In this document: in pieces, positions 1 to 5,995 of the stretch
Position numbering within the stretch: the stretch's first letter is position 1
Layout of the letters: the number at the start of each line of letters is the position of its first letter
NCBI GenBank assembly: GCA_902806215.1
Contig: CADCVT010000310.1
Span: forward strand, 1-10,029
DNA length: 10,029 nucleotides
Source: an uncultured Solirubrobacteraceae bacterium
GTDB lineage: Bacteria > Actinomycetota > Thermoleophilia > Solirubrobacterales > Solirubrobacteraceae
Direction of reading: 5' to 3'
Notes under the pieces: model-generated
The model's input: only the letters and a program-made list of their open reading frames with translations
Database searches by the model: none
Told to the model about the DNA's origin: nothing
Position numbers and translations under genes: made by a program

Positions 1-462
1 CGCGAACGAGCCCCAGGTGGTCTCGTAGCCCCAGATCTTCTGGCTCGGCGCCGCCATCGGGTCGAGGCCGTGGACCTCGGGGTCCTCGTAGGAGGTCTGG
101 TTGCAGTGGATGACGACCTCGTCGCCGGGCGCCCAGCGCGTGACGCCGGGGCCGACCTTCCACACGACGCCCGAGGCGTCCGAGCCGCCGATGTGGTGGC
201 CGAACTCGGGGTGGTCGCCGTAGGGGAAGACGCTGATCGGCTTGCCGAACGAGGCCCACACGTTGTTGAAGTTCACGCCCGCGGCCATGACGCGGACGAT
301 GACCTCGAACGCGCCAGGCTCCGGGACCTCGACCTCCTCGACCTGGAAGGCGTCGACGGGCTCGCCCTGGCGCTCCTCGCGGATGACCCAGGCCGCCATC
401 GTGGGCGGGAGCTCGCCGGGCTCGGTGTCGACGCTGGAGACGTGAGAGAGATCAACGGCCAC
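1..462 (-). CDS. ccr: Crotonyl-CoA carboxylase/reductase, N-terminal part (cut by left edge)
   Basis: The enzyme carries out NADPH-dependent reductive carboxylation of crotonyl-CoA to ethylmalonyl-CoA, the key step of the ethylmalonyl-CoA pathway for C2 assimilation and a source of polyketide extender units. It belongs to the medium-chain dehydrogenase/reductase superfamily and is cytosolic. The 154 residues in the window show the family's N-terminal pattern: AAWVIREER near residue 23, a VMAAGVNFNNVWA stretch, GGSDASGVVWKVG, GDEVVIHCN, and DPMAAPSQKIWGYETTWGSF at the cut end. Family members are about 420-450 aa, so roughly two thirds lies to the left. The GTG start at 462 is chosen because AAGGAA sits about 9 nt upstream and the N-terminus then has the usual short leader before the conserved block. 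A TACTGT box at 518-513 (minus strand) could be the -10. The recognisable motifs make the family call safe; activity is inferred. Confidence 0.93.
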   Translation of the reverse strand, partial: MAVDLSHVSSVDTEPGELPPTMAAWVIREERQGEPVDAFQVEEVEVPEPGAFEVIVRVMAAGVNFNNVWASFGKPISVFPYGDHPEFGHHIGGSDASGVVWKVGPGVTRWAPGDEVVIHCNQTSYEDPEVHGLDPMAAPSQKIWGYETTWGSFA

Positions 463-541
463 GGGTGTTCGGTTCCTTCAGTCGCTCAACAAGGGGAGGC
501 GTAAGGGCCCGAACAGTAGTGGCCGACGGCCCGAAGAGGCT

Positions 542-976
542 CTACGGCTGGAGGAGCTCGTTCTGCGCGCTGGGCCGCGCGTCGGCCACGTCGAGCGCAG
601 CGGCGCGGATGTTCTGGCTGTCGACGCCGACCTTGTAGGTGCCCTGCTTGAGGTCGGCTTTCAACGAGGCGGTGTCGCCCGGGTTGATCGGGCCGGTGCG
701 CTGCTGGATACCTGGCGCGCTGCTGCCGATCTCGTCGGTCTCGAGGGTGATCTCCTGCGCGCGGTCGGTCTGGTTGGTGACGATGAGGTTGACCGGCCCG
801 GCGCCGAAGCGCTTCGGGCTCACGGAGACGCGGCCGTCAGTGACGGCAGCACTGACCACGATCGGCGACGGAGGCCGAGGCTCGTTGGCGTAGTCATCCT
901 CGTCACCGCAGGCGGCGACCGTGCCAGAAAGCACGGCGGCCACGGCGAACGTCCTGGCGCGAATCAAGCGGTGCAT
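542..976 (-). CDS. Lipoprotein with cupredoxin-like domain, function unknown
   Basis: This is a 144-residue exported protein. It has a basic N-terminus (MHRLIRAR), a hydrophobic stretch and a lipobox VAAC with the lipidated cysteine at residue 23, followed by acidic residues (GDEDD), as expected for a lipoprotein on the outer face of the membrane. The mature part reads as a small beta-sandwich, with VSPKRFGAGPVNLIVTNQT, PINPGDTASL and LKQGTYKVGV blocks like those of cupredoxin-like domains. No His/Cys/Met copper-ligand set is visible, so a structural or ligand-binding role is more likely than electron transfer. The ATG at 976 is chosen over an upstream in-frame ATG at 1162 because GAGGAG lies just before it and the signal peptide begins there. 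It starts 41 bp after the 62-residue gene on the same strand, so the two may be co-transcribed. The lipoprotein call is firm, the fold tentative, and the function not known. Confidence 0.8.
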   Translation of the reverse strand: MHRLIRARTFAVAAVLSGTVAACGDEDDYANEPRPPSPIVVSAAVTDGRVSVSPKRFGAGPVNLIVTNQTDRAQEITLETDEIGSSAPGIQQRTGPINPGDTASLKADLKQGTYKVGVDSQNIRAAALDVADARPSAQNELLQP

Positions 977-1017
977 CGTCTCCTCACGGGCCTGAGTGGC
1001 CCGACCCGGCCGGAACC

Positions 1018-1206
1018 CTAACCGACTGACGGACGATGGAGCGAGGATGAGCCACCCTGCAACTCGTCGAGGGTGTCCCGGAGCACCGTCCAGGCCTCCT
1101 GCTCGGCGCGGTCGTACTCCGCGCCTTCGAGACCCGCAAGGCGCTCGGCGTAGGTGTCCCACGCGCGACGCGTCTCGGCTTCGAGCGTGCGTGCGACGGT
1201 CGGCAT
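1018..1206 (-). CDS. Small acidic helical protein, function unknown
   Basis: This is a 62-residue cytosolic protein that I do not recognise. The stretch from about residue 8 to 50 is rich in Glu, Arg, Ala and Leu, with regularly spaced aromatic residues (AWDTYAERL, EYDRAEQEAW, VLRDTLDEL). It is predicted to form one or two amphipathic helices, and the C-terminus is short and Ser-rich. The composition is unlike the Arg/Pro/Ser-rich translations of the other frames here, which supports real coding. A GGAGGAG sits upstream of the ATG, with a rather long spacer of about 12 nt. It diverges from the exonuclease-fusion gene and lies 41 bp before the lipoprotein gene on the same strand, so a two-gene operon is plausible. 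It could be an anti-toxin-like or ribosome-associated small protein, but nothing in the sequence decides this. Confidence 0.6.
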   Translation of the reverse strand: MPTVARTLEAETRRAWDTYAERLAGLEGAEYDRAEQEAWTVLRDTLDELQGGSSSLHRPSVG

Positions 1207-1231
1207 GGATCCAGCCTACTCCTCCGCGTGG

Positions 1232-1251
1232 ACTGCACGGCCCGATGCAGT
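1232..1251. promoter_or_regulatory. Inverted repeat between divergent genes, possible operator
   Basis: ACTGCA (1232-1237) and TGCAGT (1246-1251) form a perfect 6+6 inverted repeat with an 8-nt spacer. It lies in the 75-bp gap between the small acidic protein (start 1206, minus) and the exonuclease fusion (start 1282, plus). The position and symmetry suit a dimeric regulator, but a repeat this short can arise by chance. No regulator gene is adjacent. Confidence 0.25.
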
Positions 1252-1281
1252 GCGTCCGCCGCCAGGCGTAGAACGCGTGCG

Positions 1282-3078
1282 ATGGATCTGCTGGAGGCGC
1301 CGCTCTCGACGACGGAGTTCCTCGTCGTCGACACCGAGACGAACGGGAAGGCCGGCGACGCCTGCGAGCTCACGGAGGTCGGCGCGGTGCTCGTCGGCGG
1401 CGGCGAGCTGCACGACACGTGGGAGACGCTGGTCGGCGTGCGCGCCCCGCTCTCACGGGGGATCCAGCGCTTCACGGGCATCACGCAGGGAATGGTCGAC
1501 GGCGCGCCGGCGGCCGAGCTCGTGCTCCCCGACCTCGCCGACCAGCTGCGCGACCGGGTGCTCGTCGGGCACAACGTGTCGTTCGACCGGCGCGTGCTGC
1601 GGCAGGCGTTCGAGCGCGCCGAGCTCGAGTGGCCGGACCCGCCGGCGCTGTGCACGGTCGCGCTTGCGCGCCGCTTCGCCCCGCTCGTGCGTCAGCGCAA
1701 GCTCGCCGCGCTCGCGGGCTCGCTCGGCATCGAGGTCGAGGTGTCGCACCGCGCGCTCGCCGACGCCGAGACGTGCGCGCGCGTCTTCTGCGCGCTGTTC
1801 CCGCGGCTGTGCTCGGCGGCCCCGACGGTGGGCGAGGCACTTGGCGCGTTGAAGCCCGCGCGGCGCTCCCGCGCGGGCTCGACGCGCCGCAAGGACCTCC
1901 CGCGGCGCCGTGCGCTGTCGCGTCCGGAGTTCGCGGAGCTGCCCGACACGCCAGGCGTCTACATCTTCCGCAACGCCGAGGGCCAGGTGCTCTACGTGGG
2001 CAAGTCGGTGCGGCTGCGCTCGCGTGCGCGCTCGCACTTCGCGCCGTCGTCGGAGGGCGGCGACTGGACCGCCCAGGCCGCGATCGTCGACCACCGCGCG
2101 ACGGGGTCGGAGCTGGGCGCGCTCCTGCTCGAGAACCGGCTCATCAAGGCGCTGCACCCGCCGGGCAACGTCAAGCTCAAGCACCAGGACGCCTACACCT
2201 ACCTGCGGGTGCGCTTCGACGTGCCGTATCCGGTGCTCGAGGTCGCGCCGGAGCCCGCGTCGGGCCACGCGGTGAACATCGGGCCGCTGCGCGGGCGCTC
2301 GGCCGCGGTCGAGCTCAAGGAGCAGCTCGACTCGCTGTTCGGCCTGCGCCACTGCGGGCGCACGATGCAGCGCCGGCATCATCCGTCGGCCTACGGGCAG
2401 ATGGGCCGCTGCCTCAGTCCGTGCCTCGGCGACCTCGACCCGAACCTCTACCGCGCGCGCCTCGACGAGGCCGTCGCGCTGTTCACCGGGCAGGACGCGT
2501 CACGACCCGCGGGGCATGCGCTGCTCGCGCACGTCGACCGGCAGATGCGCGAGGCCTCGCGCGAGCAGCGCTACGAGCGCGCCGCGTGGCTGCGCCGCCG
2601 TCACGGCCGGCTGAGCTTCCTCATCGACAAGCTCGGCCCGTTCCTGCGCGCCGCGCACGCGCACCCCCGTCTGGTGATCGCCGATGCCGACGCGTTCTGG
2701 CTCGTCGGCGGACGGGTCGTCGACTGGGGGCCGGTCGGGGACGTCGACTCGCTCGTGGACCGGACTCGCGCGGCGCTGGCCCGGCGCGCCGAGCCGTGGG
2801 TGCCGCCCGAGGAGGTCGACGAGATCCGCATCGTCTCGACCTGGCTCGCCGCGCACGAGCCGCCCGCGCTGGCGCTGACGACGATGCCGACGCGGGCGGC
2901 GATCGAGCGCTTCCGGCGCCGGGTCGCCGCCGACGTACCCGCCGGGCCCCTGCCGCAGCCCGCCGCTCCGGACGTGCTGGCGCCTGCGGTTCCGGAGCCC
3001 GTGCCGCGGCGAAAGGCCCCGCCGGCGGGCGACGCGCAACGTCTGCCGTTCGACGATCTGGCGGCGATCGCGGGCTGA
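1282..3078 (+). CDS. DEDDh exonuclease fused to UvrC/Cho-type GIY-YIG nuclease
   Basis: A 598-residue two-nuclease fusion, expected to act in DNA repair or proofreading in the cytosol. Residues about 12-175 form a DnaQ-like 3'-5' exonuclease with all five acidic/His residues: D17 and E19 (VDTET), D102 (HNVSFD), H156 and D161 (SHRALADAE). Residues about 219-300 are a GIY-YIG nuclease as in the UvrC N-terminus: GVY 225-227, YVG 238-240, Arg246 and the LLLEN glutamate E284. A cysteine-bearing segment (C358, C377, C381) and a UVR-like UvrB-contact helix pair (about 414-444) follow. The UvrC C-terminal RNase H-like nuclease and HhH domains are absent, as in Cho. Mycobacterium tuberculosis Rv2191 has the same architecture, so the fusion itself is known in Actinobacteria. 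The protein ends with QRLPF near its C-terminus, a possible clamp-binding peptide. ATG 1282 is chosen over 1228 because the conserved domain begins right after it; no good Shine-Dalgarno is seen. Confidence 0.92.
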   Translation: MDLLEAPLSTTEFLVVDTETNGKAGDACELTEVGAVLVGGGELHDTWETLVGVRAPLSRGIQRFTGITQGMVDGAPAAELVLPDLADQLRDRVLVGHNVSFDRRVLRQAFERAELEWPDPPALCTVALARRFAPLVRQRKLAALAGSLGIEVEVSHRALADAETCARVFCALFPRLCSAAPTVGEALGALKPARRSRAGSTRRKDLPRRRALSRPEFAELPDTPGVYIFRNAEGQVLYVGKSVRLRSRARSHFAPSSEGGDWTAQAAIVDHRATGSELGALLLENRLIKALHPPGNVKLKHQDAYTYLRVRFDVPYPVLEVAPEPASGHAVNIGPLRGRSAAVELKEQLDSLFGLRHCGRTMQRRHHPSAYGQMGRCLSPCLGDLDPNLYRARLDEAVALFTGQDASRPAGHALLAHVDRQMREASREQRYERAAWLRRRHGRLSFLIDKLGPFLRAAHAHPRLVIADADAFWLVGGRVVDWGPVGDVDSLVDRTRAALARRAEPWVPPEEVDEIRIVSTWLAAHEPPALALTTMPTRAAIERFRRRVAADVPAGPLPQPAAPDVLAPAVPEPVPRRKAPPAGDAQRLPFDDLAAIAG

Positions 3079-3127
3079 GTAGACGAATGTCTGACTCGCG
3101 CGCCGGGCAAAATCACTCCACAATCCT

Positions 3128-3152
3128 GCGTCTCCACTTGCGGTGGGGACGC
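3128..3152 (+). terminator. 10-bp hairpin downstream of the exonuclease fusion
   Basis: GCGTCTCCAC (3128-3137), loop TTGCG, then GTGGGGACGC (3143-3152) pairs over 10 positions with one G-U wobble. It lies 50 nt after the exonuclease-fusion stop and 46 nt before the next start. There is no T-run after it, so it would be a U-less hairpin terminator of the kind often proposed for high-GC actinomycetes. A 5'-leader attenuator of the downstream gene is the alternative. The stem is seen in the sequence; the role is inferred. Confidence 0.45.
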
Positions 3153-3198
3153 CGCCGGACGGATCCAGCGGCTTGTCGAGGAGGAGCGAGATTCAAGG

Positions 3199-3933
3199 AT
3201 GAACGAGCGCGAGGCAGAGCCGGCCGACGTCAGGCCGTTCCTGCCCCGGCCCGGAGAGCCGGTGGAGGACTACGCGGAGCGCCTGCGCGCGATGCACCGA
3301 GATCTCTCGGTGGTGCTGCAGGCCGTCGAGCGTGGGCTTCAGCGTGCGCATCCGCCGGAGGAGCAACCCGAGCCACTCGCGCCGCCCGTGCCCGAGATCG
3401 CGGACCTGCGGCCGGACCTCGACGAGGTCCGCGAGGCGACCGCCACGCGCGAGCCGTCGGCCACCGCGCTGCGCGAGGGGCCGATCCCGGGCGCGCCACG
3501 GGTGGAGGTCGTCACCACGCGCTCGGGCCATCGCGCCGACGACGACAGCGTCGACACGCCGTGGGCGGAGGGCGAGTTCGTCGAGCGACGGTCGCCGGTC
3601 GAGGTCTCCGAGGAGCGCGAGGACCCGCGCTGGGAGCGGCCGATGCCGCCTCCGCCGATCGCCGAGCGGCCCTCCGCCGACCCGCTCCAGGTCGTGCCGC
3701 CGCGGGTGCAGCCGGCGCTCGCCGAGCGGCCCTCGGCCGACCCGCGCTACGCCGAGCAGCCGCGTGCGGACTGGGCCGCGGCACCGCTCCCGCCGGCTCC
3801 GCCCGCGTCACCGGCGCCGGAGCCAGAGCGCTCCAGGAAGAACGTCGAGCTCCCGCCCTGGATCGTCACCGCCGTCCTCGCCGGCTGGCTGACGGTGATC
3901 GCGCTGCTCTTCGCGGTGGTCTTAGGGGACTAG
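3199..3933 (+). CDS. Proline- and acid-rich protein with C-terminal membrane anchor, function unknown
   Basis: This is a 244-residue protein of unknown function. Residues about 15-50 form a charged helix (EDYAERLRAMHRDLSVVLQA) that could be a short coiled coil. Residues about 52-215 are low-complexity, rich in Pro, Glu, Arg and Ala, and probably disordered. They contain two ERPSADP units 20 residues apart, encoded by a 25-bp direct repeat. A single strongly hydrophobic segment at about 221-242 ends the protein, preceded by a basic RSRKN. With no N-terminal signal peptide, this predicts a tail-anchored protein whose bulk is cytosolic. ATG 3199 follows GAGGAGGAG at 14-18 nt, a long spacing; AAGG immediately before the start is too close to serve. 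The stop shares a CTAG with the convergent ygfZ-like gene. Similar helix-linker-anchor proteins occur in actinobacterial envelopes and division machinery, but nothing here assigns a role. Confidence 0.75.
   Translation: MNEREAEPADVRPFLPRPGEPVEDYAERLRAMHRDLSVVLQAVERGLQRAHPPEEQPEPLAPPVPEIADLRPDLDEVREATATREPSATALREGPIPGAPRVEVVTTRSGHRADDDSVDTPWAEGEFVERRSPVEVSEEREDPRWERPMPPPPIAERPSADPLQVVPPRVQPALAERPSADPRYAEQPRADWAAAPLPPAPPASPAPEPERSRKNVELPPWIVTAVLAGWLTVIALLFAVVLGD
3661..3745 (+). repeat. Direct repeat encoding ERPSADP units
   Basis: Positions 3661-3685 and 3721-3745 match at 24 of 25 bases (mismatch 3675/3735) with a 60-bp period. The repeat is in frame inside the disordered region of the membrane-anchored protein, so it looks like an internal coding duplication rather than a mobile element. 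Confidence 0.7.
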
Positions 3934-4880
3934 GCGAACGGAAGCTCGACCACGGTGGCGGAGACGCCACCGTCGCCGACGTGCACCGTGGAGCCCACGG
4001 GCGCCTCGCGCCGCACGAGCGCAAGCGCGAGCGGACCGCGCGCCGGAGAGACGACCGCGGTGCCGACCTTGCCGACGACCTTCTCGCCGACCCGCAGCTC
4101 CTCCCCGGACGGGACCGGTGCGCTGAGTACGAGCCCGCGCAGGTGCCGGTTCGGCTTGCCCTTGTAGAACAGGCGCGCGACCGTCTCCTGGCCGACGTAG
4201 CACCCCTTCGTGAAGCTCACGGCGCGCTCGTTGAGGCCCGCCTCCTGGGGGATCGTCGTCTCGTCGAGGTCGACCCCGTAACGCGGGCGGCCGCGCTCGA
4301 CGCGGACGAGGTCGGCGGCGGCCTCGTCGACGGCGACGGCGCCGGCCTCGAAGAGCGCTCCGGCCACGGTGTCGGCGTCCTCGGCGTCGCACAGGACGTC
4401 GACGCCTGCGTCGGTCGCGATCAGGCGCACCGGTCGTCCGCCGACGGTCGCGAAGCGATGGGCGTGCTCCTCGGTCGGGAGGCCCTCAGCGCCGGCGATC
4501 GAGCGCGCGTCGGGCCCGATCAGCGAGAACAGCCCGGACTGCACCGTGCGCTTGTGCAGCTCGACGTCGTAGCCGACCTTGTAGCGCCGGATCATGTCGA
4601 AGAGCGCCTGGAGGGCGACGCGCTCGGTGTCGAGCAGCAGCTCCTCGCCGGTGTTGAGGATGCGCAGATCCCCGAGCATCTTGCCCTTGTTGGTGAGGAA
4701 CGCCGCGTACGCGCCGGTGCCGGGCTCGATGGTCAGGACGTCGTTCGTGACCTGCCCGTTGAGGAACTCCGCGGCGCCCGCGCCGGTGAGGGCGAGCTTG
4801 CCGCGCTCGGACCGGTCGACCAGCCCGCAGGCCTCGGTCAGCGTGGCGTACTCGCTTGCGATCGAATCCGTGACGGCCAC
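3930..4880 (-). CDS. ygfZ: YgfZ/GcvT-like folate-binding protein
   Basis: A 316-residue cytosolic protein of the YgfZ (IBA57) family, related to the glycine cleavage T-protein. Family members bind tetrahydrofolate and help repair or assemble certain iron-sulfur enzymes. The hallmark KGCYVGQE motif is at residues 225-232 with Cys227, followed by the basic FYKGKPNRHLRG stretch. The N-terminal half carries GcvT-like blocks: GLVDRSERGKLALTG, AAEFLNGQVTNDV and FLTNKGKMLGDLR. Length fits the family (about 300-330). GTG 4880 is preferred because the conserved N-terminus begins there and a TACCCT -10 box sits 7 nt upstream, predicting a leaderless or nearly leaderless mRNA; an in-frame start at 5312 would run through the opposite gene. 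Its TAG stop interlocks with that of the convergent membrane-anchored gene. An aminomethyltransferase misannotation is possible in databases, but the KGCYxGQE motif favours YgfZ. Confidence 0.92.
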   Translation of the reverse strand: MAVTDSIASEYATLTEACGLVDRSERGKLALTGAGAAEFLNGQVTNDVLTIEPGTGAYAAFLTNKGKMLGDLRILNTGEELLLDTERVALQALFDMIRRYKVGYDVELHKRTVQSGLFSLIGPDARSIAGAEGLPTEEHAHRFATVGGRPVRLIATDAGVDVLCDAEDADTVAGALFEAGAVAVDEAAADLVRVERGRPRYGVDLDETTIPQEAGLNERAVSFTKGCYVGQETVARLFYKGKPNRHLRGLVLSAPVPSGEELRVGEKVVGKVGTAVVSPARGPLALALVRREAPVGSTVHVGDGGVSATVVELPFA

Positions 4881-4907
4881 ATCGTCGAGGGTACTGTTGG
4901 GCGCAAC
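4881..4907. promoter_or_regulatory. Compact divergent promoter with -10 boxes sharing one TA step
   Basis: The 27 bp between the ygfZ-like gene (start 4880, minus) and the 120-aa gene (start 4908, plus) hold TACTGT at 4892-4897 on the plus strand and TACCCT at 4893-4888 on the minus strand. Both fit TANNNT and both use the same TA at 4892-4893. Predicted start sites, about 7 nt past each box, fall near 4904 and 4881, giving leaders of 0-4 nt, consistent with the lack of Shine-Dalgarno sequences. The boxes are seen; promoter use is inferred. Confidence 0.45.
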
Positions 4908-5270
4908 ATGCCTCTGGCCGAGACCTTCTCCACGATCATCGAGTCGCTCCCCGACGACTGGAGCGACCTCGACATCGACCTGCGGATCTTCGACGAGGAC
5001 CGCTACATCGAGGCCGCCACGTACCTCGTCGTCTGCTGGGCGCGGCCGTACTCCAAGCACGACTGGCACTGGCGCATCGCCGTCGCGCATCGCTTCGGCC
5101 ACGCTGCCGCCGCGCCCGCGACGCACGGCGCGCTGAAGATGCTCGACGAGGCCGGAATCGCCGGCGAGATCGCCGTGCGCGGCACCCGCGTCGGCCGCGC
5201 GGAGATCGTGCCGATGTGGGGCCGGCCCGAGTCGGTCCGGCAGGAGATGCGCAAGAACCGCAAGTTCTAG
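4908..5270 (+). CDS. Conserved-looking 120-aa protein, function unknown
   Basis: A 120-residue soluble protein with no signal peptide or membrane segment; I do not recognise the family. The N-terminal 30 residues are acidic (IESLPDDWSDLDIDLRIFDED). The middle has an aromatic and His-rich stretch, ARPYSKHDWHWRIAVAHRFGH (start about 45), which could bind a ligand or metal. Then come a helix around THGALKMLDEAGI, a probable beta-hairpin (GEIAVRGTRVGRAEIVPMW) and a basic C-terminus ending RKNRKF. The alternation of helices and strands and the normal amino acid balance support a real folded protein. It starts at an ATG without a Shine-Dalgarno, 11 nt after a TACTGT box, so it is probably nearly leaderless. 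It is divergent from the ygfZ-like gene and may be co-regulated with it, but no functional link can be read from sequence. Confidence 0.8.
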   Translation: MPLAETFSTIIESLPDDWSDLDIDLRIFDEDRYIEAATYLVVCWARPYSKHDWHWRIAVAHRFGHAAAAPATHGALKMLDEAGIAGEIAVRGTRVGRAEIVPMWGRPESVRQEMRKNRKF

Positions 5271-5276
5271 GGACGC

Positions 5277-5292
5277 CTGGCCGCCCGGCCAG
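5277..5292 (+). terminator. Short GC hairpin after the 120-aa gene
   Basis: CTGGCC (5277-5282), loop GCCC, GGCCAG (5287-5292) forms a perfect 6-bp stem starting 7 nt after the stop codon. No T-run follows. The position suits a weak factor-assisted terminator between this gene and the secreted peptidase gene, but a short GC stem is easily found by chance in DNA of this composition. Confidence 0.35.
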
Positions 5293-5344
5293 AGTCGGCC
5301 TCCAGGACTCATAACCCGCCGCGCCGCTGACGATCTGACGGCAG

Positions 5345-5950
5345 ATGCGCCGTCTGCTGCTCGTCTTCGCCTGCCTGTTCGTCGCCGCGCCCACGGCGCA
5401 CGCCTTCCGCCTGCCCGAGCAGCTCACGCCCCTGCAGGGCAACCCGGCCAACCGCCTGGCGCAGCTGCCGCCCGACGAGCTCGAGCACGACCGCGCGCGC
5501 CGCTGCGACCCGAAGGCCAAGCCCGGCGTCGTGCGGTTCACCCGCTGGCTGCAGCGCAACACGCGCGGCGTCTTCTGGGGCAGCTACCGCTGCGAGAAGT
5601 GGGGCGAGCACGAGGCGTCGCTGCACGCCGAGAACCGCGCGGTCGACTGGCACCTCGACGCCTCGAACCCGGCCGACGCACGGACCGCGCGGGCCCTCAT
5701 CGAGCTCCTGCTCGCACCCGACACCGCCGGCACGCCGCACGCGCTCGCCCGCCGCATGGGCCTCGAGGAGATCATCTGGGACTGCTCGTACTGGGCCACC
5801 GGGATGCCGCAGTTCACGCGCTACTCGCCGTGCTTCGGCAAGGACGGGACGCCGCGCAAGCGCGTCGGCAAGACGGTCGCGCACCGCGACCACATCCACT
5901 TCGGGCTGTCCAAGCGCGGCGCCGCGGCGCGCACGACGTTCTGGCGCTGA
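5345..5950 (+). CDS. Secreted M15-like zinc peptidase (ARB-07466-type C-terminal domain)
   Basis: A 201-residue exported protein with a signal peptide ending AHA|F at residues 18-21. The mature part carries the pattern of M15-type D-Ala-D-Ala peptidases and the related ARB-07466-like domain: SLHAENRAVDWHLDA (H94 and D101 as zinc ligands, residues 92-106), a helix with RRMGLEEIIWD (136-146), and HRDHIHFG (180-187), with H183 or H185 as the third ligand and D182 as a possible catalytic acid. Four cysteines remain after signal cleavage (54, 83, 147, 163), enough for two disulfides, which suits an extracytoplasmic enzyme. The likely role is peptidoglycan cross-link or stem-peptide hydrolysis outside the membrane, inferred from family. 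The usual Gly before the Ala/Asp of the first motif is replaced (ENRAVD), so activity is not certain. ATG 5345 begins the signal peptide; the ribosome-binding site is weak. The gene stands alone, 74 bp after the 120-aa gene. Confidence 0.82.
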   Translation: MRRLLLVFACLFVAAPTAHAFRLPEQLTPLQGNPANRLAQLPPDELEHDRARRCDPKAKPGVVRFTRWLQRNTRGVFWGSYRCEKWGEHEASLHAENRAVDWHLDASNPADARTARALIELLLAPDTAGTPHALARRMGLEEIIWDCSYWATGMPQFTRYSPCFGKDGTPRKRVGKTVAHRDHIHFGLSKRGAAARTTFWR

Positions 5951-5995
5951 GGGTTCGGTAAGAGCCCGCAACTCGGTCGCGGGTATCCGTCACCC

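Noticed and set aside
70..504. A 144-codon plus-strand frame at the left edge
   Set aside because: It is antisense to the clear crotonyl-CoA carboxylase/reductase.
1453..2382. A 309-codon minus-strand frame opposite the exonuclease fusion
   Set aside because: It is antisense to catalytic domains with all key residues intact; its composition is that of a shadow frame.
1419..5270. A 1,283-codon stop-free plus-strand reading frame spanning several genes
   Set aside because: Most of it is Arg/Ala/Pro-rich shadow translation across the exonuclease fusion, the membrane-anchored gene and the antisense of ygfZ. Only its last 120 codons (from 4908) are a real gene. Long stop-free runs are expected at this GC content.
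4881..5312. N-terminal extension of the ygfZ-like gene to an ATG at 5312
   Set aside because: The extension overlaps the 120-aa gene entirely on the opposite strand and lacks family similarity; the family N-terminus begins at the GTG at 4880.
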